A DNA stretch of 26,301 nucleotides from the NCBI GenBank assembly GCA_016199905.1, contig JACQFU010000086.1:1-26301 (forward strand), given 5' to 3'. Below the pieces are notes generated by a model that saw only the letters and a list, made by a program, of their open reading frames with translations, was not told where the DNA came from and did not search any database. The position numbers were made by a program, and so were the translations under genes. The stretch comes from Candidatus Wallbacteria bacterium. Lineage in GTDB: Bacteria; Muiribacteriota; UBA6191; JACPRK01. Positions 7,281 to 15,872 of this stretch are shown here, piece by piece. Each line of letters starts with the position of its first letter. Position 1 is the first letter of the stretch.

Positions 7281-8351
7281 ATGGCCGAGCTGCGCCGAAA
7301 AGAGTACGCCGAGACACGACCCGAGGTCCGTGACGACATCCTGGACCGGGTGCGCTGGGGGACGCTCGGACTGGTGGACGCCGAGGGCTGGCCGCTGGTG
7401 CGGCCGATGAACTTCGCGCGCGTGGGAGAAAGCGTCTACTTCCACGGCGCCAGAAAGGGCGAGAAGGCCGAGCGGGCCGGCGGACCGGCGAGCTTCGTCG
7501 CCGCGGAGCCGCTCGCCTGGATCCCCAGCCACTGGCGCCACCCGGAGATGGCGTGCCCCGCCACGACCTATTACCGATCCGTGATGGTGCGCGGTCCGCT
7601 GCGGCTAGTGGAGGATCTGTCCGAGAAGGCCAGCGCGCTTCAAAAGATGATGGAGAAGTACCAGCCCGGCGGCGGTCACGCGGCGATCGCTGCCGGCGAC
7701 CCGCGCTATCGCGGCCCGCTCGAGGCGATTCAGGTAACCAGCCTCTCGCTGGCGGAGGCGACCACCAAGGTGAAGGTCGGCCAGAACCTGGAGCCGGCCG
7801 CGCGCCGCAGGGTGTTCGACGCACTGTTGGCCCGTGCCGAGCCGGGCGACTACGAGACGGCCTGCCGGATGGCCCAGGCCGACCCCGCGCTCGCCGCCGG
7901 GGCGCCGCTGTTGCCCGACCAGGAGGACGGCCTGACGTTCGTCGATCGGCCCGAGCAGGTTCGGGCCGCCGAGTTGAAGGGGCTGCTGGACACGACCTAT
8001 TGGGCCGCAGCCCGGCCTCTGCCCGCCGTGGAAAGGCTGCTTCGCGGGTCGCAAGTCGTCGTCGCCGCGCTCGACGGCGGCAAGCTGGCCGGCTTCGCCC
8101 GGGCGGTCACCGACGGCGCCGTCCACGCCTGGATCTTCGACGTGGTCGTCGACCCCGAGCGCCGCGGCCGCGGGATCGGCCACCGCGTCATGCGAAGGCT
8201 CCTGGCCCACCCGAACCTCCGCTCGGTCCGCACCGTCCGCCTCGACACCCGGGACCGCATGACCTTCTACGAGCGCCTCGGATTCGTGTCGATCGGAGTC
8301 AAAAACTCCGCCGGGTATCAGGCCACGATGATGACGCTCAAGAGGGAGTGA
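7281..8351 (+). CDS. PPOX-like flavin-binding domain fused to a GNAT acetyltransferase
   Basis: This 356-residue protein starts at ATG 7281 with AAAGGAG 7 bases upstream. Residues about 10-165 form a pyridoxamine-phosphate-oxidase-like split barrel of the Pyridox_ox_2 type: WGTLGLVDAEGWPLVRPMNF, YFHGARKGEKAE, then YRSVMVRGPLRLVED. Residues about 215-355 are a GNAT domain with the acetyl-CoA loop RRGRGIG near 294-300 and the usual C-terminal FYERLGF near 330. The PPOX half probably binds FMN or a related flavin. The GNAT half acetylates an unknown amine. The linker is about 50 residues. The gene is read away from the MocR regulator, so I infer that the regulator controls it and that its substrate may be a B6 vitamer, amine or antibiotic-like compound. 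It converges on the GH2 gene, 1 base apart. Confidence 0.85.
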   Translation: MAELRRKEYAETRPEVRDDILDRVRWGTLGLVDAEGWPLVRPMNFARVGESVYFHGARKGEKAERAGGPASFVAAEPLAWIPSHWRHPEMACPATTYYRSVMVRGPLRLVEDLSEKASALQKMMEKYQPGGGHAAIAAGDPRYRGPLEAIQVTSLSLAEATTKVKVGQNLEPAARRRVFDALLARAEPGDYETACRMAQADPALAAGAPLLPDQEDGLTFVDRPEQVRAAELKGLLDTTYWAAARPLPAVERLLRGSQVVVAALDGGKLAGFARAVTDGAVHAWIFDVVVDPERRGRGIGHRVMRRLLAHPNLRSVRTVRLDTRDRMTFYERLGFVSIGVKNSAGYQATMMTLKRE

Positions 8352-8352
8352 T

Positions 8353-10929
8353 TCAGCGTCCCCATCCTGTGTAGGGGCCATATCGGCCGGACAGCGACTG
8401 CAGAAGCGGACGTTCGGCGACTCGATCGGATTGGAAGGCCCCGAACGTGCTCACCCCGGTGATCCCCGTGAAGTAATCGAACGCCGTCCACCAACTGCAG
8501 CCGGCGACGAACCCGCGCTCCCGCGTCACGCCCCGGCGATCCACGGGCGCGGACTCTTCGTAGGCCCGCATGGAATCGTCGAAGAACCGGCACTGGTCTC
8601 CGACAAGACCACCGTCCGGATTGGCCCAGTAACCAAACTCGCTGACCAGGATCGGCTTCTTCGGAAAGTGCTTGTGGGCCTTGTCCAGGAACTCCTTCAT
8701 CCCGGCGTAGGTCTGGTCCAGGTTCTTCTTGAAGTGGTCGCGGGCTTCGAACCCGATGCCGAAGTAAAGCGTCCAGGCCGCGACGTCGCACTCGGCCATC
8801 GACTGGTCGAACGGGCCCGGATAGTCCGCGGCGGCCGATTGCGTCACCAGGCGGCCGTCGTCGTAGTGGCCGCGCAAGTCTTGGCGCAGCCTGCGGATAT
8901 GGCCGATCCGCGGCCCGATCGGGGCGCACTCGTTGCAACAACTCCAGAACCAGATCGACGGGCGGTTGTAGTCGCGCAGCACCATCTCCCGGAACATCGC
9001 CAGCGGCAGACCGCGGCGCGCCAGTTCCCGGTACGCGTTCGGATGGTTTACCCAGTAGAACGGAATCTCTTCCCAGACCGCCAGCCCGAGCCGGTCGGCC
9101 ATCAAGTACGTCAACGGATGATTCGGGTAGTGAGCCGTCCGTACGAAGTTGGCGTGGAGACGATCGCGGATCGCGACCAGGTCGTCCTTGATGCGCTCCG
9201 GCGCGAGCGCGCGGCCCGTCTCGGGGTGGTCCTCGTGACGCGCGACCCCAGCCAGCAGCGGCGCGGCCGCGCCGTTGAGCAGCAACCGCGGCGCGGCAGG
9301 ATCGACCGCGATCGTCCGCAACCCGAACTGAGTCGAGAGCGCGTCCCGGCTGCCGCCGCTCGCGCTCGACGACACGGTGAGGACGTAGAGGTTCGGCATC
9401 GCCGGCGTCCACGGCCTGGGGTCCGGGACGTGGAGCTCGAGCTTCACCAGTCGGGCGCCGCCCCCGGGCACCTCCGCGCGCGCTCCCGCGGAAGCCACCA
9501 CGGCGCCTGCCAGCCGGCCGGCATCGCACGAAAGCAGCGCCGGCGAGCTCTCCGAGACCGACGCGCGCCGGACCGCAGCGCCCAGCGTCACCGTCACCGC
9601 GTCGCTCCTCCGGTTGTAGAGCAGCGCGTCGGCGACGACCGTCCCGTCGGGACGCGCGGAACGCACGAACACGTTCTGGACGCTGACGGCGTCGCTCGCC
9701 TCCAGATAGAGGTCCCGGTAGAGCCCGCCGTAGTTGAACCAGTCGGCGTGCGCGTAGGGAAGCATCGCCTGCGTCGAGCCCCAGGGAACGTTGTCGAGCC
9801 GTACGGCGAGCGTGTTCGATTGACCCGGCCGCAGCAGCGCCGAGACGTCGACCACCCAGCTCGTGAAGCCGCCCTCGTGGCCGCCGGCGCGCTTGCCATT
9901 CACCCAGACGTCGGCCGTGTAGCCCGCGCCATAGCAGACGAGCTTCACGTAGCGCCCCGTCCAGGACGCAGGCACCGTGACTCGCCGCCTCCACCACGAG
10001 CCATCCTCGTAATCCTCCGGCTGGCCCATCGTCCCGTTCATCTTGTTGTCCGAGCACGGGACCGTCCTCTCCTGCCAGCCGGAATCGTCGAAGTCGGCCC
10101 GGTGCCGCTCTTCGGCTTCGCGCTCCAGCTTCTCTATCCCCGAGGCGTCGCGCGGAGAGAGCGACAGCTTGTGATCGGCCTTGGCTCTCTGAAAGCGCCA
10201 CTTGCCGTCGAGGTCGAGGCTCTCACGCGCCCCTTGCCGCTCGAAGCACGGGAAGGGCACGCCGTTCTGGTAGGCAATCCACTGGCCGCCGGTTTCGCGC
10301 GACTCGACGCTGGGGGCCATCATCGGAGCGTCGCGTTCGAAGAGGTCCACGACCCAGCTGGCAGCGTTGACGGTCCTGTCGATCCCGCGACTGACGACCC
10401 GGCGGGCCGAATCGGGCAACTTGGACACCGCCGTCAGCGCGTCGTGGCCGCGCCTCAGGCCCCAGGCCTTCGCCTTCCCGCCGAGACCGTTCCACCAGTG
10501 CGCAGCCCCTGCCTTGCGATCTCCGGACACGTTCGCCGCGGCCGCTGCAGCCGGTTCGGCCTCTTCGGCGGGCGAGGGGGCAGGCGGGCCGAATCGGTCC
10601 AGGTACTCCGTTCGCAGCTGCTGCGCCAGCAACTCGACGACGCCCGACCCGGAGCCCAAGACCGCGGTGGCGAGCTGGCCGTCGGTGAGTCCGGAGCGCT
10701 TCTTTTCGTCCCACCAGCGCGTCTCGGCCTCGCCCGGCGCCTCGAATCCATTGGAGGCGAAGAGCTCAGCGAGCCTTTCCTTCTCGGCAGGCAGAACGTC
10801 GGGCTGGGGCCTGGTCTCCGAGAGTCCGGAAAACGACGGCCCCTCCTGCGCGCGCGCAGCGCCGCTCCCGGCCGCAAGCCAGGCTAGCGCCAAAATCGTC
10901 AGCAAAACCCTCGTCGGAGCAACCCGCAT
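8353..10929 (-). CDS. Secreted glycoside hydrolase family 2 (beta-galactosidase/glucuronidase/mannosidase type)
   Basis: This 858-residue protein begins with a signal peptide (MRVAPTRVLL to ARAQ). Residues about 45-120 hold a helical segment (NGFEAPGEAETRWW, SGLTDGQLATAVLGSGSG) faintly like DUF4214. The GH2 sugar-binding jelly roll spans about 235-400: LDLDGKWRFQ, WWRRRVTVPASW, ADVWVNGKRAGGHEGGF, LAVRLDNV. An Ig-like domain follows at about 400-545, then the TIM barrel. The acid/base is E667 in CCNECAP and the nucleophile is E764 in ILVSEFGYW, so it should be an active retaining exo-glycosidase in the periplasm or outside the cell. The sugar specificity cannot be read from these motifs. The 230-residue N-terminal extension is unusual for GH2. 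The start has no clear Shine-Dalgarno sequence. The phosphatase gene ends 47 bases upstream on the same strand, so the two may be co-transcribed. Confidence 0.9.
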   Translation of the reverse strand: MRVAPTRVLLTILALAWLAAGSGAARAQEGPSFSGLSETRPQPDVLPAEKERLAELFASNGFEAPGEAETRWWDEKKRSGLTDGQLATAVLGSGSGVVELLAQQLRTEYLDRFGPPAPSPAEEAEPAAAAAANVSGDRKAGAAHWWNGLGGKAKAWGLRRGHDALTAVSKLPDSARRVVSRGIDRTVNAASWVVDLFERDAPMMAPSVESRETGGQWIAYQNGVPFPCFERQGARESLDLDGKWRFQRAKADHKLSLSPRDASGIEKLEREAEERHRADFDDSGWQERTVPCSDNKMNGTMGQPEDYEDGSWWRRRVTVPASWTGRYVKLVCYGAGYTADVWVNGKRAGGHEGGFTSWVVDVSALLRPGQSNTLAVRLDNVPWGSTQAMLPYAHADWFNYGGLYRDLYLEASDAVSVQNVFVRSARPDGTVVADALLYNRRSDAVTVTLGAAVRRASVSESSPALLSCDAGRLAGAVVASAGARAEVPGGGARLVKLELHVPDPRPWTPAMPNLYVLTVSSSASGGSRDALSTQFGLRTIAVDPAAPRLLLNGAAAPLLAGVARHEDHPETGRALAPERIKDDLVAIRDRLHANFVRTAHYPNHPLTYLMADRLGLAVWEEIPFYWVNHPNAYRELARRGLPLAMFREMVLRDYNRPSIWFWSCCNECAPIGPRIGHIRRLRQDLRGHYDDGRLVTQSAAADYPGPFDQSMAECDVAAWTLYFGIGFEARDHFKKNLDQTYAGMKEFLDKAHKHFPKKPILVSEFGYWANPDGGLVGDQCRFFDDSMRAYEESAPVDRRGVTRERGFVAGCSWWTAFDYFTGITGVSTFGAFQSDRVAERPLLQSLSGRYGPYTGWGR

Positions 10930-10976
10930 TCATGTCTACTACTGAGGATGCAGGCCGAAGGTTGTGAGGCGGCGAT

Positions 10977-11618
10977 TCAAGCGCCGTCGTGGCCGCAAGG
11001 CATCTCTGCCAGCCAGACGTACTCTTCGTCGAAGACGAAACGGCTATAGGCGGCGTTCGGGATGCGGATGATGAAGCGCTGGGTCGACGGAATGCGCAGG
11101 ATCGCCTTGTGCATGTTCACCAGCAAGCCGCCGTGGCTCACCACGAGGACCACTCCCGCGGGATGCCGCCGCCGGATCGTCTGGAAGGCGCGCCCCCCGC
11201 GGCGCTGCGCCTGGGCCCAGGTCTCGGCGCCTGAGAGCATTTCGCCGAGAGAGACGCCACGGGCAAACTGCTCCATCACGTCCGGAAAGCGCGAGCGCGC
11301 GTCGGCCCGCGTCAGTCCCGTGACGGGGCCCAGGTCGATCTCGCGCAGATCGGGGAGGGTAACCGGCCCCTCGACAGCGAGGCCCTCGCCCAAGATCGTC
11401 GCGGTCTGGAGGGCGCGGGCCTGATCGGAGGAGTAGATGGCAGCCGGATGCACGCCACGGGCGCGCAGCTTCTCGACCAGCCTGCGCGTCTGTTCGCGGC
11501 CCTGCTTGGTGAGCGAGAACTCCGCGCGGCCCTGGAGAATGCTCCCGGCGTTGCCTTCGGACTCGCCGTGACGGATCAAGTAGAGCTCGAGTTTCTTCCT
11601 GCTGGATTCGATGTGCAT
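10977..11618 (-). CDS. Histidine phosphatase superfamily (phosphoglycerate-mutase-like) protein
   Basis: This 213-residue cytoplasmic protein carries the family signature LIRHGESEGN with the phospho-accepting H17, YSSDQARALQTA with its substrate-binding Arg, an acidic REIDLG, and the second catalytic histidine H162 in VVSHGG. Its length matches cofactor-dependent phosphatases such as CobC, PhoE and GpmB. The substrate cannot be told from the motifs. ATG 11618 follows TAAACT by 7 bases and has no Shine-Dalgarno sequence, so the mRNA may be leaderless. It is first in a probable two-gene unit with the GH2 gene and is divergent from the MFS transporter gene. Phosphatase and glycosidase could act on related sugar compounds, but they sit in different compartments, so the link is weak. 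Confidence 0.88.
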   Translation of the reverse strand: MHIESSRKKLELYLIRHGESEGNAGSILQGRAEFSLTKQGREQTRRLVEKLRARGVHPAAIYSSDQARALQTATILGEGLAVEGPVTLPDLREIDLGPVTGLTRADARSRFPDVMEQFARGVSLGEMLSGAETWAQAQRRGGRAFQTIRRRHPAGVVLVVSHGGLLVNMHKAILRIPSTQRFIIRIPNAAYSRFVFDEEYVWLAEMPCGHDGA

Positions 11619-11625
11619 CGGGCGC

Positions 11626-11654
11626 AGTTTACAGTCGACCTCGGCTCGTTTGAA
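11626..11654 (-). promoter_or_regulatory. Candidate promoter of the histidine phosphatase gene, leaderless type
   Basis: On the minus strand TTCAAA (11649-11654) is followed after 17 bases by TAAACT (11626-11631). The ATG at 11618 comes 7 bases later, so transcription would start at or one base before the start codon. Confidence 0.45.
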
Positions 11655-11767
11655 CGCAACTCTTGCCTCGCTCCGACGTCCAACGGCCGAGCTAAATAGC
11701 GTACACTGGGGCCCTTCGAATCGCCTGACGCGCCCGCCCCCGGAATTCCTACTCGCTACTGCCTTCC

Positions 11768-13204
11768 GTGCCTACCCCTCCTCGTCCCCCCGAGACTCCG
11801 CCGCAGCCCGCGCTGGCGCTGCCCGACGGCACCTCGGAGCCCGCTGGCCCGGGGCTGCAGGCCTCGATTCGAGACGGGATGTGGTGGGCGGTGATGGTGG
11901 GAGCCGGCGAGTCGTACCTCTCCGCCTTCGGAGTCTTCCTGCAAGCGACGACGCTGCAGATTGGAGTGCTGGCGACGCTGCCGCCGCTCATCGGGGCGCT
12001 GTCGCAGGGCCCCGGAGTCTGGCTGATGGAGCGCATCCGCAGCAGGAGGACCCTGGTCGCCGCAGGCGCCGCGGCGCAAGCGATCGTCTGGGTGCCGCTC
12101 GCGCTGCTGCCGTTCCTGGGTGTGCCCGGTCCCCGGCTGGTGGGCCTGCTCATCGCGCTCGCCATCGTCTATCACGTCATGGGCAATCACGTGGCCCCGG
12201 CCTGGAACAGCTTGATCGGCGACATGGTGCCGGCCCGAGCGCGCGGACGCTTCTTCGGCGGACGCAACTATGCGATTGGCTTTTGCAACTTCGCCGCCGT
12301 GCTCGCCGCCGGCGGACTGCTCGACCTTGCGGCGAGCTTCGGGGCTCTGCGAGCCGGCTACCTCGCGATCTTCGCCATCGCGTTCCTGGCCCGCTGCTTC
12401 AGCGTCCACTGGCTGCAGCAATACGACGATCCGCCCTACGAGTGCGCCCCGAAGGAGCGGCTCGGATTCCTCGAATTCTTGCGCAGCGGACCCCACGCCA
12501 ATTTCGCGCGCTTCGTCTTCTTCGCGGCGGCGCTCAACTTCGGCGTCTCGCTCCTGGGGCCGTACCTCACGCCCTACATGCTGCGCGACCTGAAGCTGAG
12601 CTACTTGGAGTACACGGTCATCAATGCGGCGATGACGCTGTCGCAGTTCCTCACGATGCGGTACTGGGGCGGGTTCGCCGACCGCTTCGGCTTCCGCAAC
12701 ATCATGCGACTGTGCGGCTGGGGGATCTGCCTGATCCCGCTCCTGTGGCTTTTCTCGCCGAACTGGGTGGTGCTCGCGCTGGTCCAGACGTGGGCCGGGT
12801 TCTGCTGGGCCGGGTTCAACCTGGCCTGCGCCAGCTTCGTCTTCGATGCCGTGCCCGGACCTTTGCGCGGAAGGTGCGCGGCCTGGCAAGCGATCTTCAA
12901 CGCGGCCAGCGTCTTTGCAGGCTCTCTGGCCGGCGGGCTGCTGATCGATCGCGTTCCCTCGGTCCTCACGCTGGGCCCTTGGAGCTGGGATTTCCGCACC
13001 TCGCTGGTGCTGCTCTTCTTCGCCTCCGCCGCGATGCGAGTGGTCGCGATGACGGTCTTCCTGCCGCTCTTCAAGGAGGTGCGCGCCGTCGAACCGATCC
13101 CGCACCAGGGCCTGATCTTCCGCATCGCCCGCATCCGCCCGCTCACGGGCGCCGCGTTCAGCGTCTACAGCGATCCGCCGGAGAGGTCGCGCCCGGGCGA
13201 GTAG
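11768..13204 (+). CDS. MFS transporter
   Basis: This 478-residue inner-membrane protein starts at GTG 11768. A Pro-rich cytoplasmic tail of about 35 residues leads to IRDGMWWAVMVGAGESYLSAF, the first helix. About twelve hydrophobic segments follow. The loop after helix 4 reads DMVPARARGRFFGGRN and the matching second-half loop reads GGFADRFGFRNI; both resemble the MFS motif A. A longer basic/acidic loop lies midway (QQYDDPPYECAPKERLGF). The closest general match is the uncharacterised MFS_1 group, so the substrate is unknown. No Shine-Dalgarno sequence precedes the GTG, but the conserved-looking IRDG before helix 1 argues against starting at the later ATG 11878. A TACACT hexamer at 11702-11707 could serve as a -10. 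The radical SAM fusion gene follows after 82 bases and may be co-transcribed. Confidence 0.85.
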   Translation: MPTPPRPPETPPQPALALPDGTSEPAGPGLQASIRDGMWWAVMVGAGESYLSAFGVFLQATTLQIGVLATLPPLIGALSQGPGVWLMERIRSRRTLVAAGAAAQAIVWVPLALLPFLGVPGPRLVGLLIALAIVYHVMGNHVAPAWNSLIGDMVPARARGRFFGGRNYAIGFCNFAAVLAAGGLLDLAASFGALRAGYLAIFAIAFLARCFSVHWLQQYDDPPYECAPKERLGFLEFLRSGPHANFARFVFFAAALNFGVSLLGPYLTPYMLRDLKLSYLEYTVINAAMTLSQFLTMRYWGGFADRFGFRNIMRLCGWGICLIPLLWLFSPNWVVLALVQTWAGFCWAGFNLACASFVFDAVPGPLRGRCAAWQAIFNAASVFAGSLAGGLLIDRVPSVLTLGPWSWDFRTSLVLLFFASAAMRVVAMTVFLPLFKEVRAVEPIPHQGLIFRIARIRPLTGAAFSVYSDPPERSRPGE

Positions 13205-13231
13205 ACCCGCCACCTCATTGGCAGCCGGTTC

Positions 13232-13276
13232 GGTCACCTCGGTCACAGACGGCCGGATGGTATCCGAGGTATCCTC
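13232..13276. repeat. Two adjacent 9-base tandem duplications upstream of the radical SAM fusion
   Basis: GGTCACCTC is followed directly by GGTCACAGA (13232-13249). Ten bases later GGTATCCGA is followed directly by GGTATCCTC (13259-13276). Each pair shares its first six or seven bases. The second pair ends in TATCCT, which could act as a -10 twelve bases before the ATG. An operator is possible; slippage is the simpler explanation. Confidence 0.35.
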
Positions 13277-13286
13277 CGCGGCTGTC

Positions 13287-15670
13287 ATGGCCATTGATGC
13301 GGCGGTGCTTCCGGAGCGCCCGGACCGGGCTGAGGTCCGGCCACGGGTCCGCGCGGCCGCGAGGACGTTTAACGTGGCCGACGCTTTCGCGCCGGCGGGG
13401 CTGCTGCTGTTCCTTGCAGCCCTCGCTCCGCCTCGGGTTCTTGGTTTGCCCGAGCTCGAGCGGGTCCTGCCCGCGCTCTGTCCGCCGATCGCTCTGCTGG
13501 CCTGTCTATCCTTGAGCGAGCGCTCGGGCTGGAGGCGAGTGCTGGCGCAGCTGCCCGTGATGCTCTCGTTCGGTCTGGTTTTTCCGTGGCTGGCCACTCA
13601 CCTCGGAAAGGTGTATGGATTCGGAGGGAGGCCGGCAGCCACGCTGGCGGGACTGCCTGCCGGCCTTCCGTTGGCGTGGTGCGCGTTCTTGCTGCTGGCA
13701 CTGGCGCTCACCGAACGTGTGGCCTGGCACGGGCTGCTCCCGGGCTGGCTCCGATCGCGCCGGCCGATCGTGAACGGGCTGATCCTTGCAGCGCTGGAGG
13801 CCGTTTGGGACCCGGCGCTGCTCTCGCGCGGGCTGCTCTGGTCGGCCGCGCCGTCCTGGTACGCCTGGCCACTTCGGTACACGCCCGGCTGGCCGCTGGC
13901 GCACTTCGCTATCGGCAACCTCTGGCAGGACCTGTTCGATACGTGGGAGGATTTGCCGCCCGGAGCCCTCCGGCGTTGGGGTCTGGCGCTGGGTCTTCTG
14001 GTCTGGCCGCCGCTGTTCTTCGTCCTCTCCTCGGGCCTGGTGCCGGCACGCCCGGACTGGGTGCCGCAGCTTGCGGCGGCGCTGGCCGACGTCGCCTTCG
14101 CGTCGTTGGGGACCGCGACCCTCGTGGCAGCCGGGTCCGCCGCCGCCGCCCGGGCGCGCCGCGCCGTCTGCCGGCCGCGAGTCCTGTTCACGACAGCCAC
14201 CGCCCCCTTCGCTCCCCACGACGGCGGAGAAGACATCCTCGACTACTACGCCAGCCGCTTCACCCGCGGCCAGGGCCCATTCGTCACCGAGAGCGAGTCG
14301 ATCTACCTGGGCTCGCACCTGCTGGCGCGGAACCTTCGCTCTCCCTCGCGAGTACTCGACTCGCCCACCCTGGAGGAGCTGGAGGCCGAGCTGCGGCGCC
14401 ATCCCTATGAGTTCGTCGCCATCGGTTTCAAGAACATCGCGAAGCCCAAGGTGAAACGGATGTGCCGGCTCGTGCGCCGCGTTTCTCCCGGCTCCCGCAT
14501 TGTCCTCGGCGGATACGGCGTCGTCTGTCTCGATCGCGATCTCTCGGAGGACGATTCCCTCGAAGGGCTCTACGACCATGCCTGCCGCGAGGAGGGCGTC
14601 GGCTTCATGCGCCGGCTCCTGGGCGAGGACCCGCTCGCTCCGGTCGATCCAACTCTACCGCTCCAACGGGTCTTTCCACTCGGAATGCGATTCATGCCCC
14701 AGACGATGCGTCCGGTGGTCGCCGGATTCGGTTGCGCCCGGCGCTGCGCCTTCTGCGCCACCTCCGCCTTCTTCTCGGGCCGCCACGTCCGGATCGCCGG
14801 CGCCGCGGAGATCGCGCTCGCCGTCCGCCGCGCCTTCCGGGAGCGGCCGGACCTTGCGGCCGTCCCGATCTTCGACGAAGACTGGATGGCCGACCTGGAG
14901 CGCGCGCGGGAGGTCGGCCGGCTGCTCGAGAATGCCCCCGAACTGCCGCCCGGCGCGGCCCCGCTCTCCGTGTTCGCCACAGCCGCCGGGCTGATGTGCC
15001 GAAGCTCTTCTCGGACCTCTACGACCACGGCGTCAGCGTCACGGGGAGCTTCGTGGTCGGCCTCGACACGCAGACCCCGGAGAACCTCGAGGAGGATCTG
15101 CAGTGGTTCGTCGACCTGGAGCCGACGACAGCGCAGGTCTCGCTGCTGGGGCCCATCCCGGGCACGCAGCTCTGGGAGCGCGCTCGCGCCCGCAACCGGC
15201 TGGTCGAGGCGCCGTGGGAGGACCAGCATCTCTACCACGAAGGGATGCTGTACGAGCACCTGCCGCCCGGGAGGGCGCACGACGCGATGGTCCGGTGCTA
15301 CGACATGCTCTACCGGCAAAAGGGCCCGTCGGTGGTGCGGATGTGGAAGGTCTGGCTCAGGGCCCACTTGCGGATGCGCGGCTCCGCGGACCCGGCGCTG
15401 GCCGCGCGGGCCGGCGACCTGGCGAGGCTGTTGATGCTTGCCCGCCCCGCCGTGGTCGCCGCTGCACGCCTGAGTCCCACCCGACACGCGCGGGAACTGG
15501 CGGCCTCCGCCCTGGCGCTCCACGACCGGGAGGTCGCTCGCCCCGGTATTTTCGGGCAAGTCCTGGGCGCCGGCGCCACGGCCTGGGTCGCCGCGCGTTC
15601 CGTGCGGCTGTCGCTGCTGGGAAAGCCGCTCCGCCAGCCGGTTTCCCGGCGATTCTCGTACCCTCAGTAA
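13287..15670 (+). CDS. Fusion of CruF/DUF422-like membrane domain with B12-binding-type radical SAM domain (one frameshift)
   Basis: From ATG 13287 one open frame codes about eight membrane helices (residues 30-290) and then a soluble region. The membrane part resembles carotenoid-biosynthesis DUF422/CruF proteins: GLPAGLPLAWCAF, then EAVWDPALLSRGLLW, then WPLRYTPGWPLAHF. From about residue 297 (RPRVLFTTATAPF) it reads as a B12-binding-type radical SAM protein, with GYGV in a Rossmann-like half and the cluster motif C483-x3-C487-x2-C490 in GFGCARRCAFCATS. At GGG 14988-14990 the frame shifts and the homologous reading continues (ADVPKLFSDLYDHG, GSFVVGLDTQTPENLEEDLQWF) to TAA 15670. Adding one G restores a 794-residue protein. 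I infer a membrane-associated radical SAM enzyme acting on a lipid or isoprenoid-like substrate; the reaction is unknown. It is less likely a true pseudogene. The CruF resemblance is by eye only. Confidence 0.7.
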
Positions 15671-15825
15671 TCCTCGTCGGGCCCTTCGTCGCCGCCGCCG
15701 CCTTCCCCGGCGCAGCGCACGGAGTGGCGCACGTAGCAAGTCTCCGAGCAGAGCCGTCTGGTTCCGCACTCGTCGCAGCTTTCCCCCGGGGCGGACATCT
15801 CCTGGAAGCATTCGAGGCAGTGCAT
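15664..15825 (-). CDS. Small Cys-rich zinc-ribbon-like protein (53 residues)
   Basis: The frame runs from ATG 15825 to TGA at 15664-15666. Cysteines come in metal-binding spacing: HCLEC at 2-6, CDEC near 17-20, CSETC near 26-30, and RHSVRC near 33-38. That gives up to eight Cys/His ligands, enough for two zinc sites. A Gly/Asp/Glu-rich tail ends in DEDY. A promoter-like TTGTAG, 17 bases, TACACT precedes the start by 10 bases, so the mRNA would be almost leaderless. The 3' end overlaps the end of the radical SAM gene by 7 bases, convergently. It is probably a small cytoplasmic zinc protein. The length is short enough that chance cannot be excluded, but the regular CxxC spacing makes it more than a random frame. 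Confidence 0.55.
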   Translation of the reverse strand: MHCLECFQEMSAPGESCDECGTRRLCSETCYVRHSVRCAGEGGGGDEGPDEDY

Positions 15826-15835
15826 ATGGCTCGTG

Positions 15836-15865
15836 AGTGTAGCTCCGGTTTTTCTGGACTACAAT
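15836..15865. promoter_or_regulatory. Divergent overlapping promoters for the Cys-rich ORF and the kinase gene
   Basis: Minus strand: TTGTAG (15859-15864), a 17-base spacer and TACACT (15836-15841) point to the small Cys-rich ORF. Plus strand: TACAAT (15860-15865) points to the kinase gene and overlaps the other promoter's -35, so the two could compete for polymerase. The plus-strand -35 is not recognisable. Confidence 0.45.
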
Positions 15866-15872
15866 GGGCGCC

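Noticed and set aside
8431..10887. An 818-codon open frame opposite the GH2 gene
   Set aside because: It is Arg/Pro/Val-rich without motifs, a usual shadow of a GC-rich gene; the GH2 strand has catalytic residues and a signal peptide.
11756..13597. A 613-codon open frame opposite the MFS gene
   Set aside because: It is highly charged low-complexity sequence opposite clear membrane helices.
14960..15000. Programmed -1 frameshift in the radical SAM fusion
   Set aside because: No X-XXY-YYZ slippery heptamer is in frame near the shift, and one added G repairs it cleanly.
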